From JABRWC01 sp039961675 (GTDB lineage: Bacteria > Planctomycetota > Phycisphaerae > UBA1845 > Fen-1342), in the NCBI GenBank assembly GCA_039961675.1, contig JABRWC010000097.1, forward strand, positions 1 through 64,000: DNA of 64,000 nt, given 5' to 3'. The notes below the pieces were generated by a model. It worked only from the letters and a program-made list of their open reading frames with translations. It was not told the origin of the DNA and searched no databases. A program made the translations under genes and the position numbers. Within the stretch, counting starts at the first letter, position 1; every line of letters starts with the position of its first letter. This document shows, piece by piece, positions 44,641 through 51,845 of this stretch.

Positions 44641-44868
44641 TCAGGAAAGCGACTTCAGCTTCCGGAGGACTTCGCCGTCTTCTGGGAAGCGGCCCTCGTC
44701 GTGTTTGCTGAAGATCCGTTTCCCGTCGACAACCACGTCGAAGACGCCGCCGGCGCCCTTGATCAGCTCCGGTTCAACGCCGCACGCGCTCTTGATCTCG
44801 GCCGCCAGACTGGCGGCCCGCGGCAGGTAGTTTCACTGCACGCAATAGGTGATGCTGATCTTCTTCAT
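44641..44868 (-). CDS. SelW/Rdx-family selenoprotein (in-frame UGA)
   Basis: Missed by plain ORF calling because of an in-frame TGA at 44835-44833. Read with selenocysteine, the 75-residue product starts 'MKKISITYCVQUNYLPRA' (Cys9-x-x-Sec12) and ends 'SKHDEGRFPEDGEVLRKLKS' plus LS. The middle 'LIKGAGGVFDVVVDGKRIF' is the thioredoxin-like Rdx/SelW signature, and CxxU is the family's redox site. The final stop is TGA at 44643-44641. AGGAG lies seven bases before the ATG. A strong hairpin begins 14 bases after the UGA. It faces the redoxin-like gene at 45037 (divergent). Expected role: selenol-dependent redox of protein thiols in the cytosol. Confidence rests on full-length family match. Confidence 0.5.
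44800..44818 (-). promoter_or_regulatory. Putative bacterial SECIS hairpin
   Basis: On the minus strand, GGCCGCC, loop AGTCT, GGCGGCC (the A-T closing pair could extend the stem to 8 bp). The loop starts 21 bases after the UGA and its AGUCU resembles the AGGUCU apex of the E. coli fdhF SECIS (recollection). It is within the coding sequence as bacterial SECIS elements are. Confidence 0.5.
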
Positions 44869-45036
44869 CCGCTGCTCCTGAGTCGATCGAGTGAGCTTGC
44901 TGTCTATGCCAAGCCGCCCGAGGCCCGCGGCAGGCGTGCGCCCGCGCCGGCAACGTGGTTTACACGACGACAGTCGCTAGAATGATAACGTGCGGCACGA
45001 GGTGAATCGAGCCGCGCCATCCGCGAGGAGCCGGCC

Positions 45037-46302
45037 ATGCCGTTGTTACGCCGCGCCGCAATTCTGCTGACCGTGCTGCTGGGCGCCGATTTCGCGCTGG
45101 GGCAAGGGGCAATCGCCAAGATCGGGAAGCGCGCTCCGGAGTTCGAGTTCAAGGACACGGAGACCAAGGAGATCAAGTTCTCTCTGGAGAAGCTCCGCGG
45201 GCGCATCATCCTGTTTTACTGCTGGCGGACGAGCAACGCCGAGTCGCTGGAAGTGATGGCGCGGATGCACGAGATCGACAGCAAGTATCGCGAGCGCGGC
45301 GTGCGCATCGTGGGCGTCTGTCCGGAGCCGAAGGACAAGATGGAGAAGACGCTCAACGAGAAGGGCATCGGCTTCTTCCACGACAACATCTGGCAGGCCG
45401 CGCTGTTCCAGTTGGCGTTCGGGTCGATGTCGCATCCCGAGGTGGTCCTGATCGACCCGTACGGCATCCTGGTCTGGCGCGGGCACCCGTTGGACAACCT
45501 TGAGCAGCGACTGGAGGACATCATCGAGCACACGCCACCCCGCAGCGGCGACAAGGAGTGGCTGGCGGCGCAGCTCCGCGCGGCAGAGCGGCTCAGCGCC
45601 CAGGGGGACTACGGCCGCGCGTACTGGACGGCCAAGCAGGTGCTCGATTTCACCGACGAGTCGGCGCCGGAGCACGGCTCGGCCGAGGGCGCGATGAAGC
45701 AGATCGAGGAGGCAGGCAAGGCGCGCATCCCGGCGGCGCTCGAGGCGGAACGCGCCGGCGACATCAAGAAGGCCGCGGAGCTGCTTGCGGACATCAGCGT
45801 GCGGATGCCCAAGACCGACCTGGCCAAGGCGGTGGACAACGAGATCGGCCGGATGAGCGGCGACCGCGACCTGAAAGTCGAAATCCGCAAGGCGGTCAAC
45901 AACGTGCGGGGCCAGGTGCTGCTGGACGAGGCGGCGATGTACGAGGAGGCCGGCCTGTTCGACCGCGCGGTCGAGATCGCGCGGAACATCGTCGAAGACG
46001 AGGAGACCTACGCCGAGACCGACGCGCTGACGCAGGCCGCGGCGGCGCTCGAGCGCTTCAAGAACGACCCGAAGGTGCGGGCCCGGGTGGCCGAACGCCG
46101 CGCCGCCGAGCAGTACGCGCGCTGGCTGGACCTGGGAGACCGCTTCGCCAAGGCCGGTCTGAGCGAGTTGGCGCGCGAGCACTATGACAAGGTGATCCAG
46201 GCCGCCGCCGATTCCAAGTGGGGGAAGCGCGCAGCGGAGCGCGCGGAGAGACTGCCCAAGGCGGAGGCGAACACGGGCGCGCAAAAGCCGTCCGGCGGTT
46301 GA
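45037..46302 (+). CDS. Secreted redoxin-fold protein with helical repeat tail
   Basis: A 421-residue exported protein. Signal peptide 1-22 ('AAILLTVLLGADFALG'). Residues ~28-165 form a TlpA/AhpC-TSA-like thioredoxin fold: 'IGKRAPEFEFKDTETKE', 'LRGRIILFYCWRTSNAES', 'VLIDPYGILVWRGHP'. The usual WCxxC is replaced by 'CWRTSNAES', leaving one Cys, so classical disulfide exchange is unlikely. Residues ~170-410 are helical with TPR-like spacing ('LSAQGDYGRAYWTAKQVL', 'YEEAGLFDRAVEIARNIV'). The tail suggests protein binding or scaffolding. The ATG at 45037 fits the signal peptide. It is divergent from the selenoprotein gene. Confidence 0.5.
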   Translation: MPLLRRAAILLTVLLGADFALGQGAIAKIGKRAPEFEFKDTETKEIKFSLEKLRGRIILFYCWRTSNAESLEVMARMHEIDSKYRERGVRIVGVCPEPKDKMEKTLNEKGIGFFHDNIWQAALFQLAFGSMSHPEVVLIDPYGILVWRGHPLDNLEQRLEDIIEHTPPRSGDKEWLAAQLRAAERLSAQGDYGRAYWTAKQVLDFTDESAPEHGSAEGAMKQIEEAGKARIPAALEAERAGDIKKAAELLADISVRMPKTDLAKAVDNEIGRMSGDRDLKVEIRKAVNNVRGQVLLDEAAMYEEAGLFDRAVEIARNIVEDEETYAETDALTQAAAALERFKNDPKVRARVAERRAAEQYARWLDLGDRFAKAGLSELAREHYDKVIQAAADSKWGKRAAERAERLPKAEANTGAQKPSGG

Positions 46303-46326
46303 TCCGTCGCGGCGCCGGCCGGCCGC

Positions 46327-47442
46327 TCAGCGGGCGTAGCGGGCGCGTTTGGCCTCCGTTTCGGCGAGCAGCTTCTCGAATGAGGCGGCGAACGCCTGCA
46401 CGCCCTCCACCAGAAGCTGGTCGGTCACGGCCTTCATGTCGATGCCGGCGGATTGCAGCCGCTCGATCATCGTGAACGAGTCCTCGACGTCCAAGTCGAT
46501 CGTGCGCGCAACGTGCGCATGGTCGCGGGCGGCCGCGAGCGTCTCGGGCGGAAGGGTGTTCACCGTGTTCGGCCCGATCAGCGCGTCCACGTACTTCGTG
46601 TCGGGATACTCGGGGTTCTTGGTGCTGGTGCTGGCCCACAACGGCCGCTGGACGTGAGCGCCGGCGGCGCGCAGCGTCGCGAACCGCTCGCCCTCGAAGA
46701 TCTCGCGGAACCGCTGGTACGCGATGCGCGCGTTCGCCACCGCCGCGTGTCCGCGCAGCGGCTCCAGCCGGTGCTCGCCGGCGGCGATGCGCTCGTTCAG
46801 GAGCTTGTCCACCAGCGTATCGACGCGGCTGACGAAGAAGGACGCGACGCCGGAGACGAACCGCAGCGGCCGGCCGTCCGCCTGAAGCTGCCTGAGGCCG
46901 TCGAGATACGCCTGCGCCACGCGCTCGTACATCGCCACGGAGAAGATCAGCGTCGCGTTGACGTTGATGCCCTCGCCGATCAGCGTGCGGATCGCCGGCA
47001 GCCCGGCCTCGGTCGCGGGGACCTTGATCATCACGTTCGGGCGGTTCAGCCGGGCGAACAGGCGGCGCGCTTCCGCGACCGTCGCCTGCGCGTCGTGGGC
47101 GAGCGCCGGGCTGACCTCGATGCTCACGAACCCGTCGCGCGCCTGCGTCTCGTTGTAGACGTTGCGAAGCTGGTCGGCCGCGTCACCGATGTCTTGTACG
47201 GCGAGCGTCTCGTAGATCGCGTTGGCGTCCAGCCCTTCGCGAGCCAGCTCGCGAATCTGCCCGTCGTAGTCGGCTCCCGACGCGATGGCCTTCTGGAAGA
47301 TCGTCGGGTTCGACGTCATTCCGGTCAGCCCTTCGCGGATCAGCTCGCGGAGCTCGCCGCTGCGCAGCAAATCCCGGTGGATGTAGTCCAGCCAGATCGC
47401 CTGCCCGTGTTCGCAGATCTGGCGAACGCGCTTGCCCGTCAT
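46327..47442 (-). CDS. tal: Transaldolase
   Basis: A 371-residue cytosolic enzyme transferring dihydroxyacetone between sugar phosphates in the pentose phosphate pathway. Motifs: 'GMTSNPTIFQKAI' (41-53), 'QDIGDAADQLRNVY', 'SIEVSPALAHD', the Schiff-base Lys140 in 'NVMIKVPATEAG', 'GINVNATLIFSV', and the C-terminal 'GPNTVNTLPPETL'. Length fits the long bacterial class (about 370). The start at 47442 was preferred over 47466 because homology starts there ('VRQICEHGQAIWLDYI') and AGGA lies upstream. It converges on the redoxin gene with only 24 bp between the stops. Confidence 0.5.
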   Translation of the reverse strand: MTGKRVRQICEHGQAIWLDYIHRDLLRSGELRELIREGLTGMTSNPTIFQKAIASGADYDGQIRELAREGLDANAIYETLAVQDIGDAADQLRNVYNETQARDGFVSIEVSPALAHDAQATVAEARRLFARLNRPNVMIKVPATEAGLPAIRTLIGEGINVNATLIFSVAMYERVAQAYLDGLRQLQADGRPLRFVSGVASFFVSRVDTLVDKLLNERIAAGEHRLEPLRGHAAVANARIAYQRFREIFEGERFATLRAAGAHVQRPLWASTSTKNPEYPDTKYVDALIGPNTVNTLPPETLAAARDHAHVARTIDLDVEDSFTMIERLQSAGIDMKAVTDQLLVEGVQAFAASFEKLLAETEAKRARYAR

Positions 47443-47555
47443 GCTCCGCTTTTCCTGCCTGCTCATGTGGTCACTGAATCTCACGAGCCGCCGCGGCGAG
47501 ACGCGCCGCGCGCGGACTCCGGTCGATTGTACCCGCGCGCCGACGCGGGGGCGTG

Positions 47556-48305
47556 TCACTTCCGGAAAAACTCGCCGATGCCCGCGCGCGATTCCGCCGT
47601 CAGCCGCATCGAGGCGTTCAGCCGCCGGGCCTCGCCCACCGCGTCCGCGTGCTGGAGATTGCGGATGCGGTTCCACAGCGCCTTGGTCTCGGCCAGCGCC
47701 CGCGGCGGATACGACGCCAGCAGCGCCGCCAGAGCGCGGGCGCGCGGCATGAGCTCGGCGTCGGCGACGACCTCGTTGCACAGCTCGAATTCGAGCGCCC
47801 GCCGGGCGTCGAGGTTCTCGCCGGTCAGCAGCAGGTACTTGGCGCGGCGCTCGCCGACGAGCCGGCGCAGGTACGTCATGACGATCGCCGCCACCAGGCC
47901 GCGCTTGATCTCGGGGTAGCCGATCACGCCCGACTCGCCGCAGATCACCAGGTCACACACCGAAATCAGCCCCGCGCCCCCGGCCACGGCCGGGCCGTTC
48001 ACGGCGGCGATTACGGGCTTGGTCAGGTGATCCAGGGTCTGGAACAGCTCGAGCAGCGCCGAGGCGTCGTGCTCGGCCTCGTCGGCGCTCGTGGCGGCGA
48101 CTTCCTTAAGGTCCAGACCGGCGCAGAACGCCGGTCCGGCCCCGGTGAGGATCACGTTGCGCACGCCGGCGTCTGCGTCCGCGGACTTCAAGGCCGAGGT
48201 CAGCTCGGCGATCAGCTCGCGCGAGAGGGCGTTGCGACGGTCCGGGCGGTTGAGAGTCAGTTCAGTCGTCGCCCCGTTCTGGACGCGGGTCAGCACTGTC
48301 GCCAT
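47556..48305 (-). CDS. Enoyl-CoA hydratase/isomerase family protein
   Basis: A 249-residue crotonase-fold protein. 'LNRPDRRNALSRELI', the oxyanion segment 'GPAFCAGLDLKEV', 'KPVIAAVNGPAVAGGAGLI' and 'YPEIKRGLVAAIVMTYL' are present. The Glu at the second catalytic position of true hydratases is at 'PEIK', where classical enzymes have 'PEIxxG'; the first Glu is not clear, so hydratase versus isomerase or methylglutaconyl-type hydratase stays open. The start ATG 48305 is natural ('MATVLTRVQNG'). It is divergent from the metal ABC operon and upstream of the transaldolase gene on the same strand. Confidence 0.5.
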   Translation of the reverse strand: MATVLTRVQNGATTELTLNRPDRRNALSRELIAELTSALKSADADAGVRNVILTGAGPAFCAGLDLKEVAATSADEAEHDASALLELFQTLDHLTKPVIAAVNGPAVAGGAGLISVCDLVICGESGVIGYPEIKRGLVAAIVMTYLRRLVGERRAKYLLLTGENLDARRALEFELCNEVVADAELMPRARALAALLASYPPRALAETKALWNRIRNLQHADAVGEARRLNASMRLTAESRAGIGEFFRK

Positions 48306-48401
48306 GGCAGCATCCGAAAGGTGTAGTACGCGGCGTCAGAAGGCGCGGATTTTACGCCTTGGAGCGGAGAGCGCACAGCCGCGGAAATGCCGAGTTGAAG
48401 A

Positions 48402-48430
48402 TTGGGCGAAAAAATGTAGACTAATATACA
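48402..48430 (+). promoter_or_regulatory. Promoter with overlapping operator for the metal ABC operon
   Basis: TTGGGC (48402-48407), 17-bp spacer, TATACA (48425-48430). The spacer and -10 contain an imperfect palindrome TGTAGACTAATATACA (48415-48430), unusually A/T-rich for this genome, where a DtxR/MntR-type or Fur-type repressor could bind. The first gene of the operon starts at 48484. Confidence 0.5.
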
Positions 48431-48483
48431 AATGCGGCGGACCTTGGCGGCCCGCCGCCAGCAATCGGGGTCGGAGGACCTTC

Positions 48484-49476
48484 ATGCACGAAACGCGCGG
48501 AATGCCGCACACTCGCCGCAGGGCGCTGGCGTTGCTCGCCGCGACGGCCGCTGCAAGCTGTCTGGCCGTCGCTCACGCCGAAGCGCCGAAGAAACACCGC
48601 CTCGTGACCACGGTTGGCATGGTGGCCGACATCGTCCGGCAGGTTGCCGGCGACAAGGCCGAGGTCACCGGGATCATCGGCACCGGCGTCGATCCGCACC
48701 TGTACAAGCCGACACGCAGCGACGTCGCCGCGCTCCAGGGCGGCGACGCGATTTTCTACAGCGGCCTGATGCTCGAAGGGAAGATGACCGACGCGCTGGT
48801 TCGCGTGGCGCGCGGCGGGAAGCCGGTGTACGCGGTGACGGAGCTGCTCGACGAAGCTTCGCTGCTCGAACCGCCGGAGATGAAAGGGCACTACGACCCG
48901 CACGTATGGATGGACGTCTCGGCCTGGAGCCGGGCTGTGGAGGCCGTGTCCGTGTCGCTCTCGGAGTTCGACGCTGCAAATGCCGCGTACTACCAGGAGA
49001 ACGCGCGCCGCTACCGGGCGGAGTTGGAGGCGCTGCACGCGTACGTGAAGCGGGTGATCGGCTCAATTCCGCAGCCGCAGCGGGTGCTGATCACGGCGCA
49101 CGACGCGTTCAACTACTTCGGCCGGGCGTACGAGATGCGCGTGATGGGGATTCAGGGCATCTCGACCGAGTCGGAGGCGGGGCTGGAGGACATCAACCGG
49201 CTGGTGAGCTTCATTGTGGAGAACGACATCCGCGCCGTGTTCGTCGAAACCAGCGTGGCCGACAAGAACGTGCGCGCCCTGATCGAAGGCGCCAAGTCGC
49301 GCGGCAAGGACGTGCGCATCGGGGGGACGCTGTTCTCCGACGCGATGGGGGCGCCGGGAACGTATGAAGGCACGTACATCGGCATGATCGATCACAACGC
49401 GACCGTGATCGCCCGCGCCCTGGGCGGCGACGCCCCGGCCCGCGGCATGCAGGGCAAGCTCGCGGAGCAGGAGTGA
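48484..49476 (+). CDS. Metal (Zn/Mn) ABC transporter substrate-binding protein, TroA/ZnuA type
   Basis: A 330-residue periplasmic metal-binding protein. Signal peptide 1-32 ('RRALALLAATAAASCLAVAHA'-like, given in pieces). Metal-site motifs in order: 'GTGVDPHLYKPT' (first His), 'HYDPHVWMDVS' (second His), 'AVFVETSVADKNV' (Glu), 'GGTLFSDAMG' (Asp). The His/His/Glu/Asp set is typical of TroA/MntA-like binders of Mn, Zn or Fe; there is no His-rich loop as in ZnuA, which favours Mn or a broad TroA role. ATG 48484 has GGAGG six bases before. It is first in a four-gene operon with coupled starts. Confidence 0.5.
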   Translation: MHETRGMPHTRRRALALLAATAAASCLAVAHAEAPKKHRLVTTVGMVADIVRQVAGDKAEVTGIIGTGVDPHLYKPTRSDVAALQGGDAIFYSGLMLEGKMTDALVRVARGGKPVYAVTELLDEASLLEPPEMKGHYDPHVWMDVSAWSRAVEAVSVSLSEFDAANAAYYQENARRYRAELEALHAYVKRVIGSIPQPQRVLITAHDAFNYFGRAYEMRVMGIQGISTESEAGLEDINRLVSFIVENDIRAVFVETSVADKNVRALIEGAKSRGKDVRIGGTLFSDAMGAPGTYEGTYIGMIDHNATVIARALGGDAPARGMQGKLAEQE

Positions 49477-49479
49477 CCG

Positions 49480-50370
49480 ATGCTGCGACAAGCCAGGAAC
49501 GAGGACGGTGAGGGACTTCCCGTGCGCTGCGGCGCGGAAGGCGGGGCCGCGGCCGTGCAACCGGATGCCGGTCTGGTCCGCGTGGCCACCGGCGCCGAGC
49601 ACCCCGTCACAAGCCCGCTCTCCATTCACGACATGACGGTTGCCTATCACCGAAAGCCGGTGCTATGGGACGTGGATTACGACGCGCCGGACGGGAAACT
49701 CATCGGAATCGTCGGACCCAATGGCGCGGGCAAGAGCACGCTGCTCAAGGGCGTGCTGGAACTGGTCCCGCGGGTCTCGGGGCGTGTCACGATTTACGGC
49801 AGGCCGTACCGCGAGCAGCGCCGGCTGGTCGGCTACGTGCCGCAGCGCGAAAGCGTCGATTGGGACTTTCCGGTCAGCGCGCTGGACGTGGTCGCGATGG
49901 GCCGCTACGGCGAGCTCGGCTGGCTGCGTCCCGTGTCCCGCGTCCAGAAACAGATCGCAATGGCGGCGCTGGAACGCGTCGGCCTGGCCGATTTCTCGCG
50001 GCGGCAGATCAGCCAGCTTTCCGGCGGACAGCAGCAGCGCGTGTTCCTGGCGCGGGCATTGGCGCAGGATGCGCGCGTGTACCTGATGGACGAGCCGTTC
50101 GCGAGTGTGGACGCGGCGACGGAAAAGGCCATCGTGCGCGTGCTGCACGACCTGCGCGCCGGCGGGAAGACCGTCCTGGTCGTACATCACGACCTCCAGA
50201 CCGTGCGCGAGTATTTCGACCACGTGCTGTTGCTGAACATGCGTATCGTCGCCGCCGGCCCGACCGCCGACATCTTCACCGAGGAGAACCTGCGCAAGAC
50301 GTACGGCGGACGGCTGACGCTTCTGGAGGAGGCCTCGCACGCCATGGCGCGTGCGGGCGGGGGGCAATGA
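49480..50370 (+). CDS. Metal ABC transporter ATP-binding protein
   Basis: A 296-residue ABC ATPase. Walker A 'GIVGPNGAGKSTLLKG', Q-loop 'VGYVPQRESVDWDFP' (the 'QR..VDW.FP' phrase is typical of Mn/Zn ATPases), signature 'LSGGQQQRVFLARAL', Walker B 'VYLMDEPFASVD' and 'VHHDLQTV'. About 45 residues precede the ABC domain and have no homology; a GTG start near 49600 would remove them. The gene starts 3 bp after the binding-protein stop and overlaps the permease start (ATGA). Confidence 0.5.
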   Translation: MLRQARNEDGEGLPVRCGAEGGAAAVQPDAGLVRVATGAEHPVTSPLSIHDMTVAYHRKPVLWDVDYDAPDGKLIGIVGPNGAGKSTLLKGVLELVPRVSGRVTIYGRPYREQRRLVGYVPQRESVDWDFPVSALDVVAMGRYGELGWLRPVSRVQKQIAMAALERVGLADFSRRQISQLSGGQQQRVFLARALAQDARVYLMDEPFASVDAATEKAIVRVLHDLRAGGKTVLVVHHDLQTVREYFDHVLLLNMRIVAAGPTADIFTEENLRKTYGGRLTLLEEASHAMARAGGGQ

Positions 50371-51845
50371 ACCGGTTTGGCCAAACCTGGTGGCGGCCAG
50401 CGGCGGGGATGCTGGTGGCGCTGTGCCTGGCGTGCACCTCGTACGCGCTTGCGGCGGCGGAGGTTTCGCCCGCGGGCGGGCCGCCGGGCGACAGGAGGGC
50501 GTTTCTTCGCGAGCTAGCGGCGGTGCTGACGCTGCGTGACTACAACACGCGCGTGGTGGTCGTGGGCGTGAGCCTGTTGGGGGCGGCGTCCGGCCTCGTC
50601 GGATCGTTCATGCTGCTGCGCAAACGCGCCCTGCTGTCGGACGCGATCAGCCACGCGACGTTGCCGGGGATTGGACTGGCTTTCATCGCCGCGGTGCTGG
50701 CGGGAGGCACCGGGAAGTCGCTCCCGGTTCTGCTGCTGGGGGCGACGGTTTCCGGGGCCGCGGGCGTGGCGCTCGTGCTTCTCGTCGTGCACACGACGCG
50801 CGTGAAAGAGGACGCGGCGCTCGGCATCGTGCTCAGCGTCTTCTTCGGGCTGGGCATCGCCATAACGAGCCTTATCCAGCGGATGCAGTCCGGGCACGCG
50901 GCTGGGTTGAAGTCGTTCATTTACGGCAAGACCGCGTCGATGCTCATGAGCGACGCGCTGCTGATCGCGGGCGCCGCGCTGGTCGTGGCGCTCCTCTGCG
51001 TGGCGCTGTACAAGGAATTCACGCTGCTGTGTTTCGACCCCGCGTACGGCGGCTCGCAGGGCTGGCCGATCGTCTGGATTGACGTGCTGCTGATGGCGGC
51101 GGTGATCGGCGTGACCGTGATCGGTTTGCAGGCGGTCGGGCTGATCCTGATGGTGGCGCTGATGGTGATCCCCGCGGCCGCGGCACGCTTCTGGACCCAC
51201 CACCTGCCGACGATGCTGCTGACGGCAGCGGTGCTCGGGGCGGCCAGCGGATATGCGGGGGCGGCGATCAGCGCGCTCGTTCCGCGCATGCCGGCCGGAG
51301 CCATCATTGTGCTCGTCGCCGGTGCGATCTTCGCGCTGAGCATGCTGCTGGGACCGGCGCGCGGCGTGCTCGCCCGCGGCCTGGAGCACGCCCGGCTGGG
51401 GCGCCGCGTCCGCCGGCAACATCTGATGCGCGCCCTCTTCGAGCTTGCCGAAGACGGACCTCCCGCGGCGCCGACGGTCGAATTCAACGACCTGCTTTCC
51501 GCCCGGACGTGGTCGCCGCGGAGCCTGCGGCGCGAACTCGCACGGGCGGTGCGCGACGGGCTGGTGCGCTCGCGCGAGGGCGATCGGGGCTTTGAGCTGA
51601 CGGACGAGGGGCTGGCGGCCGCGCGGCGGACTGCGCGGAACCATCGACTCTGGGAGCTTTACCTGATCCGCTATGCCGACGTGGCCCCGAGTCACGTGGA
51701 CCGTGACGCGGACGCGGTCGAGCACGTGCTCGGGCCGGAGATCATCGGAGAACTGGAGGCCGCGCTCGCGGCCGAAGACGGGGGCGCCGTGCCGCGCAGT
51801 CCGCACGAGATTGCCGTTCGTCCGGCGCCAGGGGGCAAGGCGTGA
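50367..51845 (+). CDS. Metal ABC permease fused to a DtxR-like regulatory domain (1)
   Basis: A 492-residue protein. Signal/N-terminal extension of ~45 residues, then eight or nine TM helices with family motifs 'KRALLSDAISHATLPGIGLA', 'EDAALGIVLSVFFGLGIAIT' and 'VGLILMVALMVIPAAAARFW'. After residue ~350 a soluble part resembles DtxR/MntR: a winged helix ('ELAEDGPPAAPTVEFNDLL', 'LVRSREGDRGFELTDEG') and a dimerisation/metal-binding segment ('NHRLWELYLIRYADVAPSHV', 'DRDADAVEHVLGPEIIGEL'). The fusion suggests that permease activity or metal sensing is coupled on the membrane. It overlaps both neighbours by 4 bp. Confidence 0.5.
   Translation: MNRFGQTWWRPAAGMLVALCLACTSYALAAAEVSPAGGPPGDRRAFLRELAAVLTLRDYNTRVVVVGVSLLGAASGLVGSFMLLRKRALLSDAISHATLPGIGLAFIAAVLAGGTGKSLPVLLLGATVSGAAGVALVLLVVHTTRVKEDAALGIVLSVFFGLGIAITSLIQRMQSGHAAGLKSFIYGKTASMLMSDALLIAGAALVVALLCVALYKEFTLLCFDPAYGGSQGWPIVWIDVLLMAAVIGVTVIGLQAVGLILMVALMVIPAAAARFWTHHLPTMLLTAAVLGAASGYAGAAISALVPRMPAGAIIVLVAGAIFALSMLLGPARGVLARGLEHARLGRRVRRQHLMRALFELAEDGPPAAPTVEFNDLLSARTWSPRSLRRELARAVRDGLVRSREGDRGFELTDEGLAAARRTARNHRLWELYLIRYADVAPSHVDRDADAVEHVLGPEIIGELEAALAAEDGGAVPRSPHEIAVRPAPGGKA

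Noticed and set aside
44116..44985. 289-codon plus-strand frame covering the IS remnant and the selenoprotein locus
   Set aside because: Its first third is IS3 orfA and the rest is antisense of the SelW/Rdx gene; there is no single protein.
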